NCBI GenBank assembly: GCA_037389465.1
Contig: JAZARR010000200.1
Coordinates: 3,851,501 to 3,915,500, forward strand
Direction of reading: 5' to 3'
DNA: 64,000 bases
DNA from: Baylisascaris procyonis
Lineage: Eukaryota > Nematoda > Chromadorea > Rhabditida > Ascarididae
Shown: piece by piece, positions 41,951-53,800 of the stretch
Layout of the letters: each line of letters begins with the position of its first letter
Position numbering within the stretch: position 1 is the stretch's first letter
The notes under the pieces: model-generated
Seen by the model: the letters and a program-made list of their open reading frames with translations, nothing else
Databases searched by the model: none
What the model was told of the DNA's origin: nothing
Translations under genes and position numbers: made by a program

Positions 41951-44900
41951 ACATTGTTCCCGGTTTGCTTTTGTTTGCAAGACAGCTGGAATAATTTCTG
42001 GCGCGGTTGATCAGATTTGCGGCCAAACTTTTGATCAGCATTCAGCATATTCACACTGTAAAAACGTTTGATTGTACTGTACTCTTGATCTGCCAATTAC
42101 TTAGAATGTTCGATGTGGGGAGGGGATTGAACTACAAGCGAGGTTTGCGATCCGAAAAGTCGGTGGTTTTAATCAGAAGTAAGGATATTTCCAGACGATT
42201 CTTTTTTGAGACTGTTCTGTGAAAGGAACGGTAAGTTCTGTAAGGGTTTATGAAGACCTGAAATGAATTCCTCTTCCAATCCAACTCACTGAGGTTGTCT
42301 TAACTCCTCCGATCCCCTTTCCTCCCCTCTTCTCCCTTTGCTTCCCCCCTTATTTCTTCTTTCCGACCCTAATTTTTTGTATATCAACGCTTTCAGTAGA
42401 AATGTCTTCATCGATATGTGCATTATAAACCTCTTTCCTTGTGGTTCTCCAATCGTCGTAATTTGGATCCTCATTTTTTATTATTCTTGTTGTTGTTGCT
42501 TCTTGTTTTGCTTTTTTTTTCTCGTATTTTTGCGCATTTTATCTGTGTAATGGGATTTATCATTATTTGTAATATATTTGGTATGTAGTAAACATTGATT
42601 GTTAATAAGCTAAAACCTTTGATGCAGTATCTGTGGACGGAATTCCGACACAATTAAGCATCGTCTTCCGGGCCGATGCTATAGCCAGCATTCCCATTAA
42701 CCATTCTTGGTCATTTAAGTCACATCGATATTATTGTGCACGTCGAATAGTTTATCTTCGCGATGCCATCTATGAAGATTTTTGTGTTTGAAGAATGTTC
42801 TCCACATTTAGCAATTTGCGTTGCCAAAAAAGGATTGAAACAGTTTTTGTGCTTCGAGAATTTCCAATAATGCAGTTGCAGGTTGTGTTACTATAATATT
42901 TCATCACTTTTTACGATTTTCACATCTTTTATTAAATTCACTATCGAATATTCGTTAATGAGTATATTTTACTGCTTGAATGAACGCTAATATTTGAATT
43001 GATTTGTTTTTTTCCGCTTTTTTTTCTGTCACATACCTCGAATTTATGTTTTTGAGAGGGGATGAATAATTCAAATGCTTTCGGGTTCTAAAAAAAATAC
43101 TTTGCTTTATGCTCTCGGAATGTGAATACATATTTCGATGACCGCATAAGTGTATTCGAAACTCGAGTTGTTGAGGCATTGATCGGATGTATTTGTAATG
43201 CTCCCTGATGAAAACTTTTTTGAGAAATTTGTATTCCACAAAAAGAGAGTGGTTGAATGGAGAGAATATATGGAGAGAATATGGAGAGAATATAATACTT
43301 CTTGGTCGTCAAGTCCGGGATAGCTTGAGGGATATGGGTTACGGCGCTAAGTATTTAAGATGTCGATTCTTTTGTGATTCAGCTGCTAGTTTCATAGGTT
43401 TACTCAGGTTTCGATAACACTGCAGCAATTATCTGTTGATGTTAATTATTCGTGTTCTTATAATATTTCTAGCCGTAATGTGTGTGCACGTGTTCAAGTA
43501 CCGTTAAGTTTGGTTGTGGAAACTGTTGTTTAAGAAAACCACTGTGTTTTGATTTGTGAATCTGGATTAAATCCATTTCCGATCGGGATTAGGACCGGAT
43601 TTGACTCTTGACCAAATGAAAATGGATTAAGTCGAATTCCGGATAGGTTGAAGTCAGTCATCGGGCCGTGTTGAAGCCAAACACTAGGGTTGGGTTTGAT
43701 CCAGAGCCACAAGTTATTGCGCGAGAAAAAAAAAAACTGAATGTTAATGATGATTTTTGTCCCGAAAATATCAAAGCCCCTAATCACCCATTGGTGGTCT
43801 CTTCCATATTTGTATCAGCTGTTTATTATTATTTTGCAGCTCCATATTATATGATGTTATTTGTAATGTACGAGTTATCTGACCACACATTTTCAATTTC
43901 TGTTTCATGTCTATTGTTCACTGGTTGATGTGTTTATTTTCTCTACTTAATTTAATCTTATCTCACTCCTCACCTTAGACGTTCGTAACGTTTACTTCCT
44001 ATTTCTTTTTTTTTTATTCAATGCACTTTTGCATATTTGCGTTATGCCGACATCATGTCTGTACGTATGTTGTTTGTGTTTGTCTGACTGTCTGGTAATT
44101 TCAACTCAGGAATCATTAGAGTTTGAGTTAGGAAATTTGATGGTTATAAGGTACACCATGGGAGGCGTCTTATGCCAGGTTTTACGTTGCTCCAATGACT
44201 TACGCCGACCAGGCAGCAAGAAGACCAGTATTTCCTAGAAGGTTTGGATGATTATCGGATTAATCAAAACATGGAGGCATGACTCCACGAATTTTTCTCC
44301 TTTTTTTCGCTAGTTGCCCCATGAAACGGCTTGATTTGATGGGCGAAATGCAAAAGCGCGTATTGCGCCAATTGCTGTGGCGTGTTTCTTTGTTTGTAGT
44401 TCTGTGTGTATTGCAATGTTTGGTTTCTTTCTTAGTTTTGTTGCATGATTTAAAAGTTATTCTCAAAAAACTTTTTTTCTGGTTCAAAGCTACCTCCATC
44501 AATCATGATCGATCGTATGGTTGATCATGAAGTTTTCTTTTGATCTGGAGCTATTCGGAAATCAAATGTTCGCAACTATCGGGGAGTTGGGTTTGAAGTA
44601 TTACCCTCTACCCCCTCCCGTCCTCTCTACTTTCGATTGACTTTGCCTCCTTTTCCTCCTCGTTTCTCCCATCTCCGGTCAATTCGTCGTGGCATGGAAA
44701 AACTAATGAATGCATTTTCCTTCTAGCGTAACAATATTTGATTATTTATCAGGTTCAAATTATGTGTCGTAGCTCTGCCTTTCATGTAATTGAATTTTTT
44801 TGTTTAATTTGTCGTCTTATTTAAATACGAATTTCTTCATTCATTATTTTTCTAATAAATATGGTTAAACGGCAAACTGTCCATAAGAGTTGTACATTTG

Positions 44901-45541
44901 TGGAGATCAGCAAAATTGATACTATAAATGGAATCACACGAGTCGATGTTGTACTTATTTTGTTTAAGGGATATGATATTGGGTTAGGTAGAAGATGAGA
45001 TGTTCTCTCTCTAGTCCTCAGAGCCTTAAACTCAAGGAGAGGGAGGGGAGAAGGGGATGTTATATTTATCGCAGAGGGAAGCAAAGCAGTAACATTTAGC
45101 GCTGGCGATCAAATGGGCAGCTTGTTTATGAATAATATCTTTGTGGTTACTAAGCAAGAGGATGGTTGTATTCTCTAAAAAAAATCTTTTTAAAACGACT
45201 ACTGATATAATCACATCCTAAAATTAACCTATTTTCTACGTTCGTAATATTCAAACATCGCACTGAAAACTTCAATTCTCATCGATCTATAATGCATTTT
45301 ATTGAGGCATTTGGCATTCGAAATGAAATTTTCGCAATTGCCAACATCGATTGTTCATCATAAATTAGATGTTTTCAGTGTGTATATTGCATTATAAATA
45401 TTCCACCGATCAATTGTGAGGTATATTTTCGATCACTCAAGTGAATAGAAACAAGGATGATCGTCTCATATACTTAGCAACATCAAAACTCCTATATATT
45501 TGATTGTTTATTCGACTCGTTATGGCATAAGTTTTATGTGG
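41951..45541. other. 3' flank of topoisomerase II, no firm gene
   Basis: Contains the 3' untranslated region, whose end I cannot fix. Two short stretches look coding: about 42,629-42,790 (open on both strands) and 44,109-44,238 on the plus strand behind a good acceptor (TTTCAACTCAG). Neither joins to anything I can support. About 43,257-43,290 is a small GGAGAGAATAT tandem repeat. Pyrimidine-rich patches lie near 42,310-42,350 and 44,600-44,680. Confidence 0.5.
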
Positions 45542-45807
45542 CTATGAATATACTCTGTTTTCATGAAGGATATTTCCCATCGCAAGGTTATTTATAGTGT
45601 AAGGGTCAAGCCGTCTTGGCTCCTTGGCTCGTCTAATCGTCCAGATCCTTTGAGGATCTGCATCTTCTATCGATATTCGATCGGATGAGTTGCGAGACGA
45701 TACAGATATAAGAACGAGCAGTTTAGCACATTGGTGAACAGTAAGGTGACAATAACTAAGGACTCGCTCACAAGCGTAGTTTCTTTTCGATCGTCGGAAT
45801 GAAATAT
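45542..45807 (-). CDS. Possible terminal exon of an unknown gene
   Basis: Behind a GATTTTGTTAG acceptor the minus strand is open for 87 codons to a TAG at 45542, starting ISFRRSKRNYACERV and ending MGNILHENRVYS. The frame has many CGA, TCG and GAT codons, as in the confirmed genes of this window, and enters with two bases of a split codon. No domain is recognised. A second minus-strand frame is open over the first half and reads as a hydrophobic stretch, so the frame is not certain. It could be the end of a gene with exons upstream on the minus strand. Confidence 0.35.
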
Positions 45808-47862
45808 CTAACAAAATCTGTTTCGTTAGAGAACAGTAGATTGCGCAAATAGGGATGACTGTTATGTTGCCCAGGTGATTTGATAAACCCGTACACTGAG
45901 AGGATGTAGTATCGATCTTGGAATATACTCAATACCTCCCTCGTTCCTGTGTGCCTCTAAACACAAAGATTCTAGTGAGAAAAAATATTCGAAGCCTCAT
46001 AGCAATCAGCAATTGGTATTGATCAACAATCTAATCCAATCTAATCCATACACTACAAGGATCACATAATTGAATATCCATGTAAGCAATGCTGCTAATA
46101 TATTCATCAATATTTTCACTTCCACTCTAGTGAAATCAGTGCGCGAATCCATTTTCTTGTCCATTCATATAGTCTTTATATAATAGTAAAAACAGTGACT
46201 ATATTTTTATATGAAATATCTAATAGTTGCATTTAGTAATGAAAAAAAAGAAAGATTCAACATAAATATTGGCAATGGGTGCGATTGTTCGTAAATTTTG
46301 TCATTCAATTTAGAAGAAATTTTATTCCTTTTATATGAACATTCTATCTCATCAATTGAATCATATATTTTCATATTGCGTACTCCTCACTCGTTGACTT
46401 GCGTTACGCCATGCTTCGTGTCAATATCGTTATGTTGCTGAAATTAGCAGATTCTTTAATCTGAGCTCAATGAATTGACAATCTAAAACGATCAGTGTTA
46501 AGAAGTTCGATAACCGCTGGTTGATAACCAGTGGTAATGTCTGACTAGCCAGTGGTCAGTTGGTCATTTTACGCTTTCACGCTTAGAGCGATTAGGCGTG
46601 GGTGAGATTTATTAAATGGGAGAAATTTGGGCTGTTTTGTGGCATGTTATTTGACGAAAATAAAGGCACTTAGAGACTGTCGAAGCGAAATTTGTTGTTG
46701 TTTCTCAAATATACTGGACGTTTATATTTTAGATTGTCGCGTAGAAGAAAACGACCTGATTTTTCACTTTTTTTGCGAATTTTCAGGTAGAGTATTGAAT
46801 CTTACAGATAAAAACGAGGAAATAAAAAAAGGCAGGTTATTTTATTCAGCTTATCAAATTCAACTTTATTGTAGAAATCGAGCATTTTCGACGTTGAACG
46901 AACAACAAAGATTCCCCTAGTTAATGTAGTGTCCATCTGGAGAGCCGTAGCAGAATGAAATTTTCACATTCTTTCAATTCACCTTTCTAATTTCGATAAT
47001 TGACTGAGATTAATAGCAGTAATATCCTTCCGAAGGAGTGCTCCTAATCTAACTGTATTATGTTTTTTGTCAATATCAAATTTATTTCTCTTATTGGCGC
47101 TTCATTCAACTAGTCCCACCATATATCAGTCATATGCAGCTTCATCTGATCATATTAAATTTGACCATCTTCTTCCAGTTATTGTATATCGTCAGTGGGG
47201 TTCTATTTGTGAATTCTTCCAGAAGATATAACTTACATTTTGCGTCCATTTCTTTATGCTAACAAATCCAGCCTGCCTACGAAACGATGGAGTAGTCCTT
47301 TCTGAGAGTTGTTCATATTGAGCAATTTTTGCAGATCTAAAATGTCTGCCTGCATTGTTTAAACTAAAGACGCAAGAATTTGAACTAAAGATTTAAATTA
47401 AAACTAAGGATAAATTAACAGCACTATAACTGAGGGCAGAAATTGGGTCTTTCATCTACTTATTCCTTCTTCGCTTTCATCAATCAAAGAAGTCTTAGAT
47501 AAAATGTACAGCGTTCAGCTTATATTATCCGAAGAGAGTGAAGCTTTCGATTTCTATATACAACTTCTCCAAGCATCGTTTTTGATATGCAATCAATTTT
47601 TTTTTGCAACTAAGGAGAGGAAAAAAGCAAATAAAAGCTAAACGTTTCATATTTGTTGCGCTTATTTTTTTATTATTTTCAACTAAAAACAGTAGATGCT
47701 ATCAATCACAACAGAAACAATCATAGTGGTGGCAATAACTGTTACGATTACTGTAATCGTAGTGTTATAACTATAATATTGTTCACAGTAATCTGGATAT
47801 TATTATCGATGGGTTGCTGGCCACGGCGATGCAGTATTCACTTGAGGTACTAACTTAAATGC
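45808..47862. other. Intergenic, no supported gene
   Basis: AT-rich. A plus-strand frame at 46627-46920 is long but lacks coding character. A small hairpin cluster sits at 46514-46567. On the minus strand AATAAA occurs near 47,670, which could serve the PH-domain gene ending at 47863. Confidence 0.5.
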
Positions 47863-50800
47863 TTACATTGGCTGATTCCCATGCAAAGATTGGAATTTTG
47901 TGATCTCCATATCCTCGTTATTGATACAGGTGTCCTGTTGCCCACGAATCGCTCCCTGAAAAATGAATAAACCCAGTAGTACTATATAATCTCAAATCAA
48001 TCCCCTTCCCTCTAAACTCTATTGTAGAGTGACGTCACCTCTTCCACATCCCGTTCCTTTCATAAATAAAGCTCGAAAAATACCAGTTTATTTTCCGACA
48101 GTCGAAACGTATATAGTGCCATTGTGTCCTGCCAGAATAAGAAAATCTCGGATAAAAGAAACTCATTCTATCGGTAATCGGTAATCGCTTTCTTAAATAG
48201 CAAAGATAGTTATAACCCCTGGGGTTTTCTCTAACGTCATGCGGCACGTTCATCTTATACTTTAGAATCAATTGATATAAAAGGTTATTTGAGTGGGTTT
48301 TTATTTTGAAAGTATTTCTTTGTTTATTCGATGTATTCGAGGTGAAAGTACAATAAATTTAAAGCAGTCCTTACTCTTGCGGATACGGTATATTGAGAAC
48401 TTAGAATTTGTTTTGCTTGATTTGTGAAGAAATTGCATTTAGATTATTTCACTTCAAATAAACATATTGACAATAGAAGTGAATCAAATATACCGTTATT
48501 TTTGTGAACATATGAGTGAGTTCATCCTGTTGTTGCTGAACTTGATGCAAAATTTTTGTCGCCTCTCCAAGTATCATTCGCATCTCATTGCACAATCTAC
48601 TGCATTCACATTCTTTTTTTGGATCATTATATCTGCAAACTCGGTGATTGTGGAATTTGAATAAAATATTGGGCGTTTATTCTTTTTACCTTTTTTATGT
48701 CGTCGGATTTATTGTCTCGTTCCTTGTGGAAAATATTATAGGTAAACGCTATAATATGACAAAGTGTAATGATGATTTTTACAAGTGTGAAGGTTGAGAA
48801 AGGAATAAGAGCATTTAGGCGATTGTGTTATCTTTCTTGATTCAATAAATATAAACCATAGCGCTAATAATATGCTAGAGGCATAGTTGTAAGGATGGGT
48901 TAGAAAAAAAGAAGCTCGCCATTCCTCAAATTTTTTAGATAGTGTGTTGAAAGATGGCACGGAGGCAACCAAGAAACATTGTAATAAAAAATATAAAAAC
49001 GCTGGAAATCCTAAATTGATGGGCTTCTAATATTCCTGTCGCCTTATCCCTCTCATCAAAGGCAATTTTTTCCGGAAATACCACTGCATTGTTCCATACT
49101 GGAATTACAATTATGCTTTTCCTAAAGTAGATAATATCGTATTAAAAAATGGAATCGTTTAAATTTTCAATAAAAGCTGTCAAAGGCCGCATCACTTACT
49201 GCTTACTCGTTCGATACTACTAAATCATTTATGCAAAAAAAAATTTTTAAATACTAAACAATGGTTACTCACGTATGCGGGGGATCTTGAACATTTATGT
49301 CTTCAGATGTATGCAGACATGGCGATGTCGCATTTACAGACTCCGCTTTCATGAGAGCGTTGGAGTCGGATAAGTTTAAGGGTATCGTCGCTGCGCGAGC
49401 ATCAGTATAATGATAACCGACTAAGTTATCGGATGCGGTAGAATGTGCCACTTTCCTATTGTCCTCTTGTGATTTCTTATCAAGTGATTCAAGGAAGAGA
49501 TCGTTTCCATTTGTCGTTGTATCATTTGCCGAATTGTTTCCCTCGTTTTCTTGTTCTTTCTCAATGGAATTGGTGAGCGGAATGTTGTTGATTGCTTCAA
49601 CTTCGTCGCCTTCATTCGTCGTTTGCTGTGCATTCGATGGATTCTTCCCTCTGTGATTAGTATAGATAGTATATTGTGCATGAAATACGCATCAAATGAT
49701 TGGGCGTAAAATATGCTTTTGGCCAAATTGTTTACGCATAGCGCATTCACCTGGCAGTGCAAACACATGACAAACATGTTCAATTATTTCTCGATTATGC
49801 CATTATTACTTTATTTGCAGGGCATTCCCAGAATGTTCCGAAGGTTCAGGTTTCGGCCTTCTTTAGGCTCCGGGGACACCGCATCCCTCAAAGCTATCAA
49901 AATCGCAAGGCGCCTAACCTCGCAGTAAGAACTCGCAAGCTCCCAGGGTGTCTCCGAGCCTCAGAAGAGCCGAGATTATTGTTCATTACGCCTATGAAAT
50001 TCTGCATCTCTAGCTTGAGTGTTTCCTAAGTCGAAGCACTGGAGAAACAAATACGCACATGCATAAGTGCGCATAGATGCGACGTTGCCCATAATATCCT
50101 TGCAAATGCAATCCAAAAGCGCACAAGGAGTGGAATTTTCAGAGAGTTGATTAATCATTATGTACCAGTTCTTACGTGTATGCATTTCGCAGTTTATTAT
50201 GATATACTAATTATCTATTCATTATTCATTAAATTATTTTTATTCATTCGAATACCAAAAAAAACTTTCTATTTCATAGTCTAAGATATTTTTCAATATT
50301 ATTTACATTGTATATTCGATTAGCATATATTGCTGACGTCGTGAATAAACAAAAATGCAAGCAAGGATTTCTAGCCAATTGCCAATTGCGATAGATGCAA
50401 TCAGGGAGACATACTTTTTCATAAATTTCGTTTGTATTGTTGAACTGGAACAATTACTGGCAATTGCCAATTTCCACAATTCATACTCCGCTCTATTGAT
50501 CGGAGAGAAATATTCCAAATCGCTCCGAGATTGGAGATATATTTTACATTTTGTATCATCGAATCTGATGATTGTCTATAAAAAGATTAGCATTTCTTTT
50601 TGCAACTCTCGTATTTGCTATCATTAACACATAGATTTTAATCAATTCGTTTTTCTTCTCCTATACAACTCCAAGATTTTTGTGTTAGGTGCATTTCTGC
50701 ATCCTATCGACCGTTATTTTTGAAATTCAGTCGATCACAATCGAAATTCAATTTCTGCCGAATGCATCCGACTGACATCTGACCTATGGTTTGAAATTTG

Positions 50801-53800
50801 ATCTTTTTTAGCCGAATTTCGATTGCTGCTGAATGTTTTCGCCCGGTGATTCTTCGGAGGCAATTTTCATTGATTACATCGTTATCGCTTTGGTTCGGTT
50901 GTCGCAGCTTCTATCAAAGTGGCTGCAGTAATCGCTGCCGAATATGTAGTATGCTAGATTTTCATGCTTGCAATTTTATGTGACTTGACGTCTGAATGAC
51001 ATTTCATTCTTTCAGCCTAATGTGATTCACATCGAAATATTATAGCTTAAGCGACAGGATTTGGTAGCTAGTGAGCAGTTAAATTGGGGTACATGTAAGG
51101 TATGGCGTCAAATCTTTACGTAATGATATCGTGCAAGAGTAAAACATGGGTTCATATAAAACCACCTCATTGATTATCTGATAAGCATAACGGATTCTTA
51201 ATGAATCAAGGTAAGTTCCAACATATAATTGAGCTCTTCATTTTATCGATGATGCTCTATAATTTTTTTTTTCATTTTTTGGCACTGACAGGACGTATGC
51301 TAAATAGAGAATTGATGCCTTAACTATTAACAACTCAGGTCAATTTGCATATTTAGGTAATATTATCATTCCAGAATGGACAATTAGGTTTCTTTATACG
51401 CTGTTGCAAGCTGCAGAATATGTCGCAAATGTTTGATTTCCCTTAAATATATTGTGGTGTAGTTTCGTCGTTACAACCTCACTTCATCTGCTTTCATGTG
51501 TTGACTCATTCGGTCTTATCCAGTCAATTTTTTCTTGTCAAGCTTGCTATCCACTTCGCTCTACTACTGCTTTTTTGTTTTCTTGGTGATTTTCTGTGTT
51601 GCGATAGGTAGTTGAATATCGTTGGCTGTCAGCGAAATCTGACATCGTTTCGACGACCGGCTCAAGTTGAGCCAAAACTAGCCGCCGAATCCACACTGAG
51701 TTTAACTTTTCTTTATTGTCATAGATGAAATCCGAGCCCGGTCACCAAAAGTGTGCTGCAATCGGGTCTTGCTCCGTTGCAAAAGTGCTGCTACTAATTC
51801 ATGCTATTTATATTCCATCATCTAATTTTTTTTTCGTATATTCTTCAATTCTGTGATCACCATAAATAAAAGTGTCGTAAACGCCATTACTGCATAATTT
51901 TCCATTGAAACAGTTGATTCACTATCAAACTACACGATCTTCTATCGCTGTTCCGAAATAAGCTATCTCCATGGCAACCGTAATCTACAACACTCTGCAT
52001 ATCGGATCAGTAGCAATAAGAACGTTCGGTTATTTCGAAAACGGTCTCTTTTACGATCTCACCTGAGGAAGACTGATTACAATTGCATCAATTGGCGCGT
52101 CGTTGCGTTTCGATCCTTTTAAAACTCGATACATGCGGAGGTAACCACGGCTTACTTCTGCCCAATAACGCTTCGGCCACGTAAGCGTTTTCGATAACTT
52201 CAAGTCGACGTACCCCTTCAAATCGAATGTCTCCACAACTGATAAAAATTTCAATTTCCCGTACACCGCAAGTTAATAGGTAGAAGAAAATGTGAAGAAT
52301 TTTTGTTTTCCGACCGGTAGTTGGACGACTGAAGCGAAATTGGACACTCTGAGCAAAATGCTATGAAGTTTTCAATTCTTCCATCACCAGCATATTTAAG
52401 TGGTCGAAAAACTAATTTCATCTAAGAAGGAAATAATTCTGTATAAGGTTTAGCCAAGATGCTCAAGTATTTGACAAGTGGCTTATTACCTGATTGTATA
52501 AGTGATACTAATGATGACTTCAGTCTAGTGCTTGAGGTCCACTGCTATCCCCTTCATGAAGATGGCGCATAAATTTTGAACCACAAGGGCATTCGCACTC
52601 AACAACCTCCTCCCGGCACCCACAGGGAAACTTTCTGAAACGGGTTCCCCAACGGCAGCCCCGTTGGTTTCATCATCTCTTTGAGGGATGCTGGAAAAAC
52701 GTGTCACTTTGTAAGCTGAAAAAAATTTTTTTTTGCATAGAATCGTAGGAAGATGAGGAAAATTTGTCAGGTAGTGTGCTGAAACAAAATAAGTTGACGG
52801 GAAGCATAACGTATACGTGTTGATAGAGAAACAACAATCTGTTGCAGAATAGGATATCACTTTTTCTATATGGTGTTGTATCTAAATATGCAAGGTTGGC
52901 ATGCATCTAAACACAATGCTTTAGAAAAAAACTAAAACCGACCTCCATCGTTTGTGGCACCTGAGAGTTGCTTTTGCATTGCTTCTTATTCTGCTCATTA
53001 TCGTGGAATGAGAGCACAATTTTCCTAGCTGGTGCCATCTCTGAATGTTTATGTCAAACTGAAAGTTATTTTCGTTACTTTGTATATGTGTGTATGGGGG
53101 GGAAGGAGGGGGGGGGATTGCTTCATATGAGCAAAATTCCCTTTCCTTCGGGCTTAGTGAAAAAAAATTCTAAATTCTACGGTTTTTTGCACAAATTATT
53201 CTTTTCTTTTGCCCTGAACGTGCATATTTTCTCACTTAATATCTATTGTAAAATTTCAGGCCTGACCCATTTTTTCTGCATTCACGTGTGTAAAAATTTG
53301 TCGACTGATATCGATATGTACCAGCCGAGGATATGAACTATCAAATCTACACAATACAATGTACTTTTGAGGCAAAAAAGAAATAGTAAAATATTGTTAT
53401 GCTCTTCTGTGAATATCCTTTCGTTGTCATGAATCTCTGCTGGAGCGTTATATACAGTAGACGATTATTTGTAAACCCTGGGGTACTTGAAGGTAATGCG
53501 TCAAATCTGCGATCTTAAAAGCATTGGTGCAGTTTAATTCAGACCTTACTTCCATGCATTTTGCTCGATTTCTTTCCATCAAGCATTTAATTTCTATAGA
53601 AGTCGCTTTATTTGAATATATCGCCGATACTATCAAATAGCCTCATCACTTTCAGTTATAGCGATCTTGGCGATTATAGCAACGCAATACGTTTTATACA
53701 CTACGAGCAGATTCTAATACAATCGCTCTTATGCAAAATTTAAATAACACTAATTGCCTATTCAGAGGAAGGAAACTATAAGTCACAACAATCCGAACAC

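Noticed and set aside
48035..48271. 78-codon minus-strand frame
   Set aside because: Only its 45-base part 48128-48084 in another frame sits behind a good acceptor and fits the neighbouring phases.
49421..49783. 120-codon minus-strand frame rich in Lys and Arg
   Set aside because: Shadow of exon 49648-49273; the other frame is open over the whole exon and fits the PH gene phase.
52525..52598. Extension of PH-gene exon 52715-52599 to a stop at 52525
   Set aside because: It would end the protein before the PH domain; the GTGCGA donor at 52598 keeps frame into the PH exon. Possible as an alternative end.
52968..53336. 122-codon plus-strand frame
   Set aside because: Crosses a polyG tract and AT-rich DNA with no coding composition.
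53448..53636. Coding-like minus-strand frame between PH-gene exons
   Set aside because: Entry phase is possible but the exit phase does not match the next exon, and no donor repairs this.
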